Shown one piece after another: positions 46,142 through 54,543 of a DNA stretch of 64,000 bases. A program made the position numbers and the translations under genes. The DNA is from Lederbergia wuyishanensis (GTDB lineage Bacteria > Bacillota > Bacilli > Bacillales > Bacillaceae_C), in assembly GCF_022900255.1 (NCBI RefSeq), contig NZ_JALIRM010000002.1, positions 124,001-188,000 of the forward strand, read 5' to 3'. Position 1 is the stretch's first letter. Each line of letters starts with the position of its first letter. Under the pieces are notes generated by a model that saw only the letters and a list, made by a program, of their open reading frames with translations, was not told the origin of the DNA and made no database searches.

Positions 46142-46165
46142 TTCAACAATCTGGCCCGATTGTTG
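46142..46165. repeat. CAACAATC palindrome, copy 1
   Basis: TTCAACAATC-tggccc-GATTGTTGAA. Related copies at 58489-58511 and 61082-61106, always a short way before the left module of a CCCGTTAG repeat. Confidence 0.7.
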
Positions 46166-46181
46166 AATACTAGTTAAAAAC

Positions 46182-46222
46182 CTCTCTTGAACTAAACTGC
46201 TTCGTTAGTTCAATAACAGTAT
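46182..46222 (+). repeat. CCCGTTAG repeat, left module
   Basis: TCTTGAACTAAACTGCTTCG, then TTAGTTCAATAAC. Confidence 0.6.
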
Positions 46223-46540
46223 AGCCCTCTTCGATGTAAGTTAATGGAAGCCGTTTGGATAAATATGATGTTGTTGTTCACCTGAATATATCTTAAAAAA
46301 ATTCATCTCATGAATGGTTAAGTTTGTTTCCTCCAAAACTTCTCTTTTTGCAGCTTCTTCCACTGTTTCCCCTTATTCCATGACTCCTCCAGGAATACAC
46401 CAGCTGTTATCGTCACTTCTTCTCATAAGTAATATCTTATTATGATTATCTACAATAATTATTCCTACAGCACATCATATTAGAGGAATATATCCTACCT
46501 TTTTACGTAATTCTATATCTTCTTGTGTTAACCTGCCCAT
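46205..46540 (-). pseudogene. NUDIX hydrolase pseudogene
   Basis: Reads MGRLTQEDIELRKKVGYIPL, stop, CAVGIIIVDNHNKILLMRRS, DDNSWCIPGGVME, stop, GETVEEAAKREVLEETNL, then to a stop near 46241. The Nudix box is recognisable (GGVME-x-GE...REVLEE), but TGA and TAA codons interrupt it, one within the box. The ATG itself arises from the repeat's left module just upstream. Confidence 0.85.
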
Positions 46541-46595
46541 TAACTTCAACAAAAAGCATTCATCCTTCTTATAGATTAATGCACCCGTCAGCCTT
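46528..46595 (+). repeat. CCCGTTAG repeat, degraded long form
   Basis: ACCTGCCCATTAACTTCAAC, AAAAAGCATTCATCCTTCTT, then ATAGATTAATGCACCCGTCA: left module shortened, dyad GCATTcATC/GATTAATGC present, right module present. Confidence 0.7.
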
Positions 46596-46700
46596 CCATA
46601 AATCAGAAATTCACCACAGAGAATGAAAGATCATTATGTTCTTTCATGGTAGTTTAATGAGGACAGAGCCCAAGGAATTCTTTATCCTCTATATACTTAT

Positions 46701-47059
46701 TTATCTAGTATCTGCTATTGTAAAATCCTCCCTACTCCTATTAATAGAAATGATTATGACATCACATTTCTTTACAGATGCACGTTTCAAAGACTTCATG
46801 GATTTTATTAGAAAATCTACTTTTAATTCTTCCCCCTGCAGTTCTGCTTCTACACTTCCGTCATCTAAATTTTTCACCAATCCCGTTAATTTTAATCTTT
46901 GAGCAAGGGTAAATAGTTCAAACGGAATCCTACTTTTTGAACTCTCCCAGAAAAGGTAACTTTTTTTCTTACTAAAGTACTTGAATCAAATTCTGGAAAA
47001 TTAATATTATTGGCATGCCAAATAACGTAATCATCTCTTAATTTTTTTAATGCTTTCAT
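46701..47059 (-). pseudogene. Frameshifted acylphosphatase gene
   Basis: With GGAG upstream, the frame opens MKALKKLRDDYVIWHANNIN and reaches TFSGRVQKVGFR, the acylphosphatase GRVQGVGFR active-site motif. A one-base loss at about 46919-46923 breaks the frame. One frame over, FELFTLAQRLKLTGLVKNLD, DGSVEAELQGEE and KSMKSLKRASVKKCDVIII continue to a stop at 46701. The total of 359 bases fits a single -1 shift. A sequencing error could also explain it. Confidence 0.85.
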
Positions 47060-47085
47060 TCTCTTATCTCCTTATAGTAAATTTC

Positions 47086-47189
47086 TTTCTTCGACTAACC
47101 TGCCATGTTAGCTTAATAACTTCAACAAAAAAAGCGTTAATCCTTCTTGGATTACGCCCCCTTTACTTTAAGTACAATACTTGAAAATC
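47086..47189 (+). repeat. CCCGTTAG repeat, long form
   Basis: TTCTTCGACTAACCTGCCAT, GTTAGCTTAATAACTTCAAC, AAAAAAAGCGTTAATCCTTC, TTGGATTACGC, then the right module CTTTACTTTAAGTACAATAC. Confidence 0.85.
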
Positions 47190-47330
47190 TTTTTTACAAC
47201 TCAATTAACTCAAATCCCTTAAATGATATTATTTCTAGTAGCAGTTCTCATTGCCTCATATGTCTCTTTAGTTCTAGGCAGGAATTCTCCCTCCCGTTTT
47301 GCTTTTTCCATTATCTTAAAGAAATATAGG

Positions 47331-47948
47331 TTACTTTTTTACGTATTTCAGTGACAAAAAATTATTAATTCCAATTTTCTTAGCCCTAATTTCTGGAAGG
47401 GGCTTTCTTTTGTACTCTTCAAATCCCAATTTGTTATATAAATTCATTGCCGAAGTATTCGTATCGGCAACCTCTTCAATGACATAATCAATGTACGGAG
47501 TGTTTTCAATGATATGCTTTATGATTTGAGATGCTACACCCTGTCCTCTAAATTCTGAAGCTGTTCCAACAAACTCAATCGACCCTGTATTGGGAGGGAA
47601 TTCTTCAAAGGGAGCTTCAAATTCCTTCTTTAGAAAGAGCCCTGCCATGCTTCCCTTGAAAAGTCCTAGATGCTTCCTTAATTCCTTTTTATTTAATCGA
47701 ACTGATCTATCAGCACCATCCGTGCATGCTGTCATTCCAGCAATTTTATTATTATTAGCTATAGCTACATAAAATTGATTCAAAACAAACATATGAGCAA
47801 AAGCTTTTGCAATTTTATTTTTATCCTTTGAAAAAAAAACGAGCCATTGAGAGAAACCTTCCGAAAAAATCTCAGACATTTGTTTCCTCACATCAAAATC
47901 CACTGTATCTGCATTCACAATAGTAAATTTATAATTCTCAGATTGCAT
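47331..47948 (-). CDS. GNAT acetyltransferase
   Basis: 205 residues. The acetyl-CoA site EFVGTASEFRGQGVASQIIKHI lies near residue 128 and NTSAMNLYNKLGFEEYKRKP near 170, both standard GNAT motifs B and A. The N-terminal half is longer than usual. AAAGGAG precedes the ATG. Substrate unknown. Stand-alone minus-strand unit with a long-form repeat downstream. Confidence 0.88.
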   Translation of the reverse strand: MQSENYKFTIVNADTVDFDVRKQMSEIFSEGFSQWLVFFSKDKNKIAKAFAHMFVLNQFYVAIANNNKIAGMTACTDGADRSVRLNKKELRKHLGLFKGSMAGLFLKKEFEAPFEEFPPNTGSIEFVGTASEFRGQGVASQIIKHIIENTPYIDYVIEEVADTNTSAMNLYNKLGFEEYKRKPLPEIRAKKIGINNFLSLKYVKK

Positions 47949-48059
47949 ATATTACATCACTCCTTTCTAATGAAAATATGTTCATTATCATATAACGGAA
48001 GACTACGGTTTCATTCCTATGCCACAATCTGGTTCGATTTTAGAACATATGATAAACAT

Positions 48060-48092
48060 CGATTTTCAACCAAGTTGCCCGTTAGTAAAAAC
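48060..48092 (+). repeat. CCCGTTAG repeat, partial
   Basis: TTTTCAACcAAgtTGCCCGT, then TAGTAAAAACA. Confidence 0.6.
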
Positions 48093-48099
48093 AAATTAA

Positions 48100-48495
48100 T
48101 TAACAACTACAAATCATTAGGCGATTTCCATCGATATCTTTGAAAATAAACCATTTAAAATCATTTTCCCAAGTAATAATCCCTGTAACCAACTCTCCAC
48201 CGATTTCCTTAATATGATTGTATGCTCCCTCTACATCTTCAGAAACAAAATTCCATAATGGTTGGTTATTTGGTTGGAATATGTAATCCGGGTCGAAACT
48301 ATGGTCATCTAGTGTAATATTCGGTCCATCTTGTATTTCAATCCAATGGTGGGGAGAATTAACAGTATCCGGGTCATAATTAATCCCTAATAGCTTACTA
48401 TAAAATTCCATAGATTTACTTACATTTTTTACATGCAGAAAAACAACATCCATTTTGTTTTTTATAGGACTTGGTTTTAAGGTATTCTCACCCAT
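48100..48495 (-). CDS. VOC-family (glyoxalase/bleomycin-resistance-like) protein
   Basis: About 131 residues, single VOC module: VVFLHVKNVSKSMEFYSKLLGINYD at the start and WFIFKDIDGNRLMIC at the end, with metal-ligand-like H and E positions. The ATG at 48495 has GAGGTG upstream; the GTG before it lies within that site. Possible dioxygenase, glyoxalase or drug-binding role. Stand-alone unit. Confidence 0.85.
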   Translation of the reverse strand: MGENTLKPSPIKNKMDVVFLHVKNVSKSMEFYSKLLGINYDPDTVNSPHHWIEIQDGPNITLDDHSFDPDYIFQPNNQPLWNFVSEDVEGAYNHIKEIGGELVTGIITWENDFKWFIFKDIDGNRLMICSC

Positions 48496-48860
48496 TTTTT
48501 TCACCTCAAGTTTAGAATTAATTATATGAATTCAATTTACTTTGAAAAAAATCCTCTTATAATTTTGATAAACATTTACAATCCTACAACATTAAACTTC
48601 TTTTTTTATACATAAGGCTCCTGTGTAAGAATAGTATGTTCACTCATATAAAATATCCCTTCATTGTTACTCTTGTCAGACGAAGCAAGCAACGATGTAT
48701 GTGAGCGTTTGTATTCAGTCTGAGATATTCTCAGATTCCTAGGAATTAGTTTTTAAACGAGGAATACAATTAACATTAGTATTTCTGCAATGATTGCAGG
48801 AGAAGGATGTATAAACGCGAATATATGATAAAAGACTTAGTTTAGAAAGGGGGAACACGC
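48496..48860. other. Intergenic promoter region of the P450 gene
   Basis: Divergent spacer. A perfect dyad CTGAGA-tat-TCTCAG (48720-48734) lies about 130 bases before the P450 start and could be an operator. No gene seen. Confidence 0.45.
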
Positions 48861-50048
48861 ATGGATATTAAATCGCTTGATTTGTTTTCTCAGGAATTTC
48901 ACCAGAATCCATATGATTATTACAGTAAAATCCGACCACACCAACCTTTTGCAAAAGTGAAAATGTTTAATGAAGGAGAACAACATTCATGGATGGCTTT
49001 TACGTATGAAGCAGCGGTAGCCGTTTTAAAAGATCAGAGGTTTATAAAAGATATGCGGTCAGTCTTCCCTGACGTGACAGACGAAAATCTGCCGCCTATA
49101 TCTCAAAGCATGCTTTTTGTTGACCCACCTGACCATCGCCGCCTGCGCAGCCTTGTACAAAGTGGCTTTACACCTAAAAGGATTGCGAGGTTAAGAGGGC
49201 GCATTGAGGAAATTGCAAGAGAACAGGCATGGCTCATGAGAAACAAAGGAACGGTTGACTTCATTGAAGAATATGCGTTTCCGATACCAATTAGAGTCAT
49301 CTGTGAATTGCTTGGCATCCCGTCTGAAGATCGTCTTGATTTCCAGCGGTGGTCCAATGTAATGGTGGAGATGAGCGATAATTCTATATATGATGAGGCT
49401 ATGATAGAATTTATGGCTTATCTGGAGAAAGTGATTGAAAAAAAGCGTGTATCTCCTAAAGAAGATTTGCTTTCTGATTTAATTCAGGCAGAAGAAGGAG
49501 GGGACCGTTTAACTGTAAGCGAATTGTATGGAGTCGTTATGCTTCTTATTGTGGCCGGACATGAAACAACTGTGAATCTAATTGCCAATGGTTTACTGGC
49601 GTTGCTTACACACCCAGCCCAACTTGCATTGCTAAAAGAAGATCATACCCTTGTGGCACTTGCCATTGAAGAATTGCTACGTTTTAATGGCCCAGTTGAG
49701 TTCAGTACAGACCGTTGGGCGAAAGAGTCTTTTACGTTTATGGGGCAGAAGGTTGAGAAAGGGGACCATGTTATTGTTTCTCTTGCATCAGCCGATCATG
49801 ATCCCTCGGCGTTTACAGATCCTAGTATCCTCGACATTACAAGGGAAAAAAGTCCGCATCTTGCGTTTGGAAAAGGCATCCACTATTGTCTTGGCGCCCC
49901 ACTTGCCCGGCTTGAAGGCGAAATAGCCTTACGCGTTTTGCTGGAAGAATACCCTTGTCTTAGCCTTGCAGTTGAACTAAACGAATTAGAATGGCGACAA
50001 AGCCTTATCATTCGCGGTTTGAAACAGTTGCCCATCAAGCTTTATTAA
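48861..50048 (+). CDS. Cytochrome P450 (CYP107/YjiB-like)
   Basis: 395 residues. I-helix oxygen-binding motif VAGHETTVN near residue 231; ExxR in AIEELLRFNG near 270; heme loop LAFGKGIHYCLGAPLARLEG with Cys near 342. It is a soluble class I type enzyme needing ferredoxin, with no redox partner beside it. The length fits CYP107-like bacterial P450s that hydroxylate macrolides, fatty acids or terpenoids. AAAGGGGGAA lies upstream. It is one of few plus-strand genes in the repeat-rich region, with GC-richer DNA. Confidence 0.94.
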   Translation: MDIKSLDLFSQEFHQNPYDYYSKIRPHQPFAKVKMFNEGEQHSWMAFTYEAAVAVLKDQRFIKDMRSVFPDVTDENLPPISQSMLFVDPPDHRRLRSLVQSGFTPKRIARLRGRIEEIAREQAWLMRNKGTVDFIEEYAFPIPIRVICELLGIPSEDRLDFQRWSNVMVEMSDNSIYDEAMIEFMAYLEKVIEKKRVSPKEDLLSDLIQAEEGGDRLTVSELYGVVMLLIVAGHETTVNLIANGLLALLTHPAQLALLKEDHTLVALAIEELLRFNGPVEFSTDRWAKESFTFMGQKVEKGDHVIVSLASADHDPSAFTDPSILDITREKSPHLAFGKGIHYCLGAPLARLEGEIALRVLLEEYPCLSLAVELNELEWRQSLIIRGLKQLPIKLY

Positions 50049-50164
50049 AGAAACACTTCAAGAAAACAATCAGCGATTGGAGCCATTTACATTTTCATGC
50101 CATTCCTTCTACAAAGGAAGATGACTTAAATTTTTATTGATTATGTATATTTAATATAAAGATA

Positions 50165-50201
50165 TCAGTGGACTTTCCCATTTAACGGAAAATCCACTGC
50201 A
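50165..50201. terminator. Terminator between P450 and MBL genes
   Basis: CAGTGGA and TCCACTG arms with inner CTTTCC/GGAAAA pairing; placed between convergent genes. Confidence 0.75.
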
Positions 50202-50259
50202 GCTTTTGGAAGTGTTAATTAAGCCACAATATTTTAAGTTACTATTCATCGTGAATAAT

Positions 50260-50961
50260 TCATTCATATTCGAGTAAATCCGAAATAAACCTATTTATAT
50301 TTCCTTTTAAGATCACACCGTGTCCCGTGCATAAATAGTCAACATCAAATTTATTAATAGCTTTTAAACCTTCCATAAACAAATTAAAATTATGTTGCCT
50401 TTTCATTTCTTCGTTTTGAGACCAATCAGACACAAACTGTTTAATCTTTTCTCTTTCAAGAGTGCCTGTATATACAACTTTATTATCGTTTAAAGGTTCC
50501 GCAAAGAAACAAATATGGTCTCCACAAAATAACGCTTTGCTTTCACGATGATATAGTAAAACAGAACCTTTTGTATGGTGTCCAAGGAGGGCACATTCTA
50601 AATTACCAGCAGTTAAACCATGATCGGGGAGATTCATCTTTAGTTTGTGTCTAAGATTTTTGGGAATCAACTCTAAATCTTTATTATGAATAAATCCTTC
50701 TACATCTCCTAAGTATTGAATTCCTCCAATATGGTCCTTATGACCGTGTGTGGCAATAAAATGAGTTATATCACTATTTAAAATCCCTTTACTTTTTAAT
50801 GCCGAGAATAGAAGGCTAGAATGTTCTTCTTTTCCTGAATCAATGAGTAAAATATCATTGTCTTCGAGCAACAAGTAGCAGTTATTAAATGAGCCCCAGG
50901 ATTCATCCCAAACTAAAAATGCATACACACCTTTCGCTATTTCTTCGAGATACGTTTTCAT
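50260..50961 (-). CDS. Metallo-beta-lactamase-fold hydrolase
   Basis: 233 residues. The zinc signature FIATHGHKDHIGG (HxHxDH-like, reading H-G-H-K-D-H) lies near residue 63, a later H in LLGHHTKGSV near 128, D in LFCGDHICF near 148, and the final H in YLCTGHGVIL near 215. These are the ligands of glyoxalase-II/lactonase-type MBL proteins. AGGGGGAA precedes the ATG. A fragment of a close relative lies at 40683-40765. Confidence 0.9.
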   Translation of the reverse strand: MKTYLEEIAKGVYAFLVWDESWGSFNNCYLLLEDNDILLIDSGKEEHSSLLFSALKSKGILNSDITHFIATHGHKDHIGGIQYLGDVEGFIHNKDLELIPKNLRHKLKMNLPDHGLTAGNLECALLGHHTKGSVLLYHRESKALFCGDHICFFAEPLNDNKVVYTGTLEREKIKQFVSDWSQNEEMKRQHNFNLFMEGLKAINKFDVDYLCTGHGVILKGNINRFISDLLEYE

Positions 50962-51022
50962 TCTATTCCCCCTCTACTCTACAGTTTTAATAAGGGATAT
51001 TCGTTCAATCCTTTGTCAATAC

Positions 51023-51062
51023 CTTCTTCAATTAAACTGCCCGTTAGTTTTAGAGTATTTCT
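51023..51062 (+). repeat. CCCGTTAG repeat, short form
   Basis: CTTCTTCAATTAAACTGCCC, then GTTAGTTTTAGAGTATTT. Confidence 0.75.
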
Positions 51063-51064
51063 GT

Positions 51065-51598
51065 TCATTTTTTTACAATGTAATGTAATTCAACAAATTG
51101 ATTAAAGGTTCTGGTTCCTTTTAGATATAGCTCTAGCTGATAATCGCCAACTTTAAATAAAGGAATTCCTTCTCCAATGATAGATGGAGCAATTGTTATA
51201 ATCAGTTCATCGATTAATTTTTCTTTTAAAAACGTATGTAATAAGTCTCCACCACCAACTATCCAAATATTTTTTCCTTCTTCTTTTTTTAAGTTATTAG
51301 TAAAGTTAACAATGTCTTCATTTACAAATTTAACATCATTGGTATCTTCTAATTGAGACCTAGAAAATACGTAACAATCTTTATTTTTATATGGGAATTG
51401 ACCTTTTTCCCGTTTCATTATCCAATCATATGTTCTTTTGCCAATTAAGATTGTGTCAATCGTTTCAAAAAATTCCGAATATCCATTGTCCCCTTCGCCC
51501 TCAACCTTAAATAACCAATCTAATGAATCTCCTTTTGTTGCAATATATCCATCCAGACTTTGAGCAATAAACACTACTAATTTCCGTTGATTCTTCAT
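51065..51598 (-). CDS. Dihydrofolate-reductase-fold (RibD C-terminal, YwjB-like) protein
   Basis: 177 residues. LVVFIAQSLDGYIATKGDSLDWL at the N-terminus, TILIGKRTYDWI near residue 50 and NIWIVGGGDLLHTFLKEKLIDELIITIAPSIIGEGIPLF near 110-150 are the hallmarks of this NADPH-binding reductase group. AGGAGG precedes the ATG at good spacing. The RibD-type protein at 45457 is only a distant relative. Confidence 0.9.
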   Translation of the reverse strand: MKNQRKLVVFIAQSLDGYIATKGDSLDWLFKVEGEGDNGYSEFFETIDTILIGKRTYDWIMKREKGQFPYKNKDCYVFSRSQLEDTNDVKFVNEDIVNFTNNLKKEEGKNIWIVGGGDLLHTFLKEKLIDELIITIAPSIIGEGIPLFKVGDYQLELYLKGTRTFNQFVELHYIVKK

Positions 51599-51668
51599 AA
51601 CACGCCTCCTATTTACTGTACTTATAAGATATACGTTTTTTTAATCTAACATTAAATTACAGTTTTAT

Positions 51669-51705
51669 TGAACTAACTGCCCGTTAGTCGAACAAGCAAA
51701 AAAGC
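51669..51705 (+). repeat. CCCGTTAG repeat fused to a GNAT fragment
   Basis: ATTGAACTAACTGCCCGTTA, then GTCGAACAAGCAAAAAAGCT. The repeat replaces the remainder of the GNAT gene at 51684-51806, which terminates inside it. Confidence 0.75.
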
Positions 51706-51806
51706 TGTTGGTGCACAATTTCTCCGTCTCCAGTTTGAAGTGGTGCTCGAAGAATTAGCCTTTCTGTTTCTATTTGTAAAGGAATATTTAATAACAAAGG
51801 GTTCAT
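51684..51806 (-). pseudogene. GNAT gene truncated by the repeat
   Basis: A strong SD (AAGGAGAGGG) and ATG start MNPLLLNIPLQIETERLILR, then APLQTGDGEIVHQQ, the typical opening of a RimJ/RimL-type acetyltransferase. After about 34 codons the frame enters repeat sequence and stops at CTAACGGG. Everything after the first strand and helix is missing. Confidence 0.8.
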
Positions 51807-52223
51807 TTGATTTTCCCTCTCCTTGATTATTTTAGATTAATAATCAAAAGCAGTGAAATAAAAAAACTCTCACTACCAAGAAATAATAGTTGATTGGTCA
51901 CTTACAGAACAAGAAGTGCTTGATGCAGAATTATTATGATTAGTCATCACAAGAATCAAAGATCGGCTCTACGTTATTCAATTAAAGCCCCCGTTAGTTT
52001 AAGTGCAATACTTCACTTTCCCCCCATTTTTGTAATGTTTTTGTACTTTTTCAGGAAAATGGAAGGGTTTTATATTATTTTGTAGAAGAGTTATTAATGT
52101 GTAAATCTTTTAATTCTAAAATATTTTACGTTAAGTAATATGATATGAATCTAAAGGCTAAAAGTGTCCCGTAATGTAATTGATACTTTTAGCCTTTCAA
52201 CATTAAATTCGGAGATCATTCAA
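51807..52223. other. Intergenic stretch with a repeat copy
   Basis: Apart from the short repeat at 51973-52016 and a plus-strand scrap reading SLTEQEVLDAELL before a stop (about 51897-51940), I see nothing recognisable. Confidence 0.45.
51973..52016 (+). repeat. CCCGTTAG repeat, short form
   Basis: TATTCAATTAAAGCCCCCGT, then TAGTTTAAGTGCAATACTTC. Confidence 0.8.
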
Positions 52224-53009
52224 ATGACGACTACTTTCCTTAAACTAATAGCTGTAGCATCTATGCTTATAGATCATACGGGACAATTTATCCCTAATAC
52301 CCCAGAATATTTAAGATATATTGGTAGGTTAGCTGCTCCCATATTCATCTATTTTGTAGGAATTGGATATAGAAAAACTTCTAATAAAAAGAAATACATA
52401 GTACGTTTGTATGTTTCATCCGTTGTGATGGCCTTTATTAATTTAATCATTAATAGTTTTTATAATAACTCAGGGGACTTTCTCAGAAACAATTTCTTTG
52501 CGACGTTATTTTTAATTGTTTTATGTATTCATATAATAGAAAAAAGACAGGTAAAACTTTATGTGTATTTTATTTTATGGCAAATTATCAGTTTCTTTCT
52601 ATTAGTCCTTTTAGATTGGGAGTACATAGTGATTATTCAGCAGTCTTCTGAGATTACTACTCCTTTTTATGGTGATATTTCGGGAAATATTATCACTGTA
52701 GAAGGAGGGATTTTCTTTGTCATGTTCGGTGTGCTGCTTTATTACAGCAAAAATAAAATAAGGCTTACTATGACGTATAGCCTGTTTACTATATTCCTGT
52801 CTATTGGTACCAAAATATGGAGATGGCAGTGGGATAATCCTTTATCAATGTTTTTTCAATTTGCTGATTACCAATGGATGATGATTGCTGCATTGCCTCT
52901 ATTGTTACTTTACAATGGAAAAAAAGGTGCTGGATTAAAATACTTCTTTTATTTCTTTTATCCCATTCATATTATTATTCTTTATTTTATTGGAGAAAAT
53001 CTCCGTTGA
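52224..53009 (+). CDS. TraX-family membrane protein
   Basis: 261 residues with about 8 membrane helices. The start TTFLKLIAVASMLIDHTGQF, followed by YLRYIGRLAAPIFIYFVGIGY, and the terminal FFYPIHIIILYFI (the H-containing end helix) match TraX, the acyltransferase family that includes the F-pilin acetylase. In Firmicutes they stand alone with unknown acceptor. The ATG at 52224 has GGAGAT upstream; frame and GTG further up lack one. Confidence 0.87.
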   Translation: MTTTFLKLIAVASMLIDHTGQFIPNTPEYLRYIGRLAAPIFIYFVGIGYRKTSNKKKYIVRLYVSSVVMAFINLIINSFYNNSGDFLRNNFFATLFLIVLCIHIIEKRQVKLYVYFILWQIISFFLLVLLDWEYIVIIQQSSEITTPFYGDISGNIITVEGGIFFVMFGVLLYYSKNKIRLTMTYSLFTIFLSIGTKIWRWQWDNPLSMFFQFADYQWMMIAALPLLLLYNGKKGAGLKYFFYFFYPIHIIILYFIGENLR

Positions 53010-53011
53010 GG

Positions 53012-53148
53012 AACTTTTAGTGGAATTTGCCAAGATTAACCGCAAATCCAAAAGAAAGCAAAGGGAATTAAAATCAGATGGATTCGGGAATGTTCTACCA
53101 GATCCCAAGAATCCAATTGACGGTGAATGGTACGAGAATGACCTATGA
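53012..53148 (+). pseudogene. C-terminal gene fragment of unknown family
   Basis: Overlapping the end of the TraX gene in another frame, the plus strand reads EELLVEFAKINRKSKRKQRE, then LKSDGFGNVLPDPKNPIDGE and a stop. Coherent amino-acid composition suggests the tail of a lost gene, but there is no start. Confidence 0.35.
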
Positions 53149-53190
53149 CGATGACTTAATTGATCCATCGAGAAAAAATTATTTAAGTGT

Positions 53191-53400
53191 TTAATTATTT
53201 TTTTCAAATAAGACTGATAGTTTTTGATAAATTGCACAAAGAACACCTATAATGACCCCAAGAAAAATACAAATGATAAAATAAGGAGTCATAGATCCTT
53301 CTCCGTCAAAGATACTTGCCAAAAGTAAAAAAAATACTGAACTTAATATAGCACTAATGCAGATGTTTTTAATTAGTGACTTCAAATCTGTAACCCCCAT
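53191..53400 (-). CDS. Small two-helix membrane protein
   Basis: 69 residues with helices at about 10-30 and 38-60. The ATG at 53400 has no separate SD because GGGGG lies inside codons 2-3; a TTG five codons in, 8 bases after GGGGG, may be the real start. No family recognised. Confidence 0.6.
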   Translation of the reverse strand: MGVTDLKSLIKNICISAILSSVFFLLLASIFDGEGSMTPYFIICIFLGVIIGVLCAIYQKLSVLFEKNN

Positions 53401-53518
53401 TTTCTTTTAAAAAATTAACCGCGAAGCAATGTTATGTCTAATAGGAATTTACATCGCTAAGGAAGTTTTCACATAAAACAGCTGATTTTTAATTGAGGAA
53501 TCGACTTTTAAATTTAGC

Positions 53519-53561
53519 CTGTTTCACTAAAGCAACCGTTCGTTTAAGTAACATACTTAAT
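53519..53561 (+). repeat. CCCGTTAG repeat, short form, diverged
   Basis: CTGTTTCACTAAAGCAACCG, then TTCGTTTAAGTAACATACTT. Confidence 0.65.
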
Positions 53562-53594
53562 CACTAATTATATTTTGTATCCTAAATACCCCCT

Positions 53595-54056
53595 TTAGTG
53601 ATAGTGGTTACCTTTCGCTACTATTGTTCTCAAAATTTTATAAACGAGAATAACAGCTAAAATACCCAATATTGAAAAAATAAAAACCTTAACTATCTCT
53701 CCAAAAACACTTCTAATTTCATATTCTCCTTCTCTATATGCTTTTATATTTCGACCACCAGATTCTTCAATAGCTATTGCTTCGTCTGTACTAACTCCTT
53801 CAATTGAATAGTATATAGTACCTTTCTTATAAGCATTAGAGAAGTTGCCAGAATACTGTTCCATATCCGAATGCCTTGTGACTTGACCAATTTTATCACC
53901 AATTTCTGTTACATATTCATCCTCACTTATCACATAAATATACCCATCCCAAACTACAAATGGATATGCCCAAGATGTTGCCATTGCCTTACTTGGAGCA
54001 AAAGAAGTTAATAAAACAAATAATACTATTATCAGAAGTAAATGCTTTTTTCTCAA
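53595..54056 (-). CDS. Secreted membrane-anchored protein of unknown function
   Basis: 153 residues. The TTG start has GGGGGG upstream. A signal peptide covers 1-26 (HLLLIIVLFVLLTSF, cleavage near AMA). An extracellular region begins WAYPFVVWDGYIYVISEDEY and includes IGDKIGQVTRHSDMEQYSGNFSNAY. A C-terminal helix (about 119-143) anchors it. This family is common in Bacillus as hypothetical proteins; I know no function. Confidence 0.72.
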   Translation of the reverse strand: MRKKHLLLIIVLFVLLTSFAPSKAMATSWAYPFVVWDGYIYVISEDEYVTEIGDKIGQVTRHSDMEQYSGNFSNAYKKGTIYYSIEGVSTDEAIAIEESGGRNIKAYREGEYEIRSVFGEIVKVFIFSILGILAVILVYKILRTIVAKGNHYH

Positions 54057-54113
54057 ACAATCCCCCCTTACTTGGATTTGAAGTTTATTTTTTGTATAAG
54101 TTTCAAAGATTGT

Positions 54114-54192
54114 CTTGTTTCACTAACCTGCCCGTTAGTTAATAACTTCAACAAAAAAAGCGTTAATCCTTCATCAATTAACGGAAGTTAGT
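54114..54192 (+). repeat. CCCGTTAG repeat, long form
   Basis: TTGTTTCACTAACCTGCCCG, TTAGTTAATAACTTCAACAA, then GCGTTAATCCTTCATCAATT and AACGGAAGTTAGTTGATG. The dyad GCGTTAAT/ATTAACG is kept; the right module is altered. Confidence 0.8.
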
Positions 54193-54211
54193 TGATGAAA
54201 AACGTTTTAGT

Positions 54212-54397
54212 TTAGCCCTGTTTTGCATCACTATTTTTCTTTTCATTATTCTGATTATAAATCTTTTTTAATGTTGTGTTTATATTATTCAAACATAGCA
54301 AAATAAATCCTAACATAATAAAAGTAACTAATTCACTAGTAAAAAAAGAGACTACACCTATAATTAAAAAATAAAAACTATACCACCAATTATTCAT
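54212..54397 (-). CDS. Small membrane protein
   Basis: 61 residues from the ATG at 54397, behind GGGGAG at loose spacing; the frame is open 69 bases further to another ATG without an SD. Two hydrophobic helices (WYSFYFLIIGVVSFF and ELVTFIMLGFILLCL) and a basic tail. No family recognised. Flanked on both sides by long-form repeats. Confidence 0.55.
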   Translation of the reverse strand: MNNWWYSFYFLIIGVVSFFTSELVTFIMLGFILLCLNNINTTLKKIYNQNNEKKNSDAKQG

Positions 54398-54442
54398 TTT
54401 CCTGATTCTCCCCTTTGTAAATAAGACATCTTTCCCTAAGTT

Positions 54443-54533
54443 TTTTCGAATATTATTAATCTGCACGTTAGTACAATAATTTCAACAAAAAAAGCGTTAA
54501 TCCTTCTTCGATTAACGCACCCGTTAGCATAAC
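54443..54533 (+). repeat. CCCGTTAG repeat, long form
   Basis: TTCGAATATTATTAATCTGC, ACGTTAGTACAATAATTTCA, then perfect dyad GCGTTAATC-cttcttc-GATTAACGC and ACCCGTTAGCATAACA. On the minus strand the dyad plus T-run is an intrinsic terminator. Confidence 0.9.
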
Positions 54534-54543
54534 AAGAAAATTA

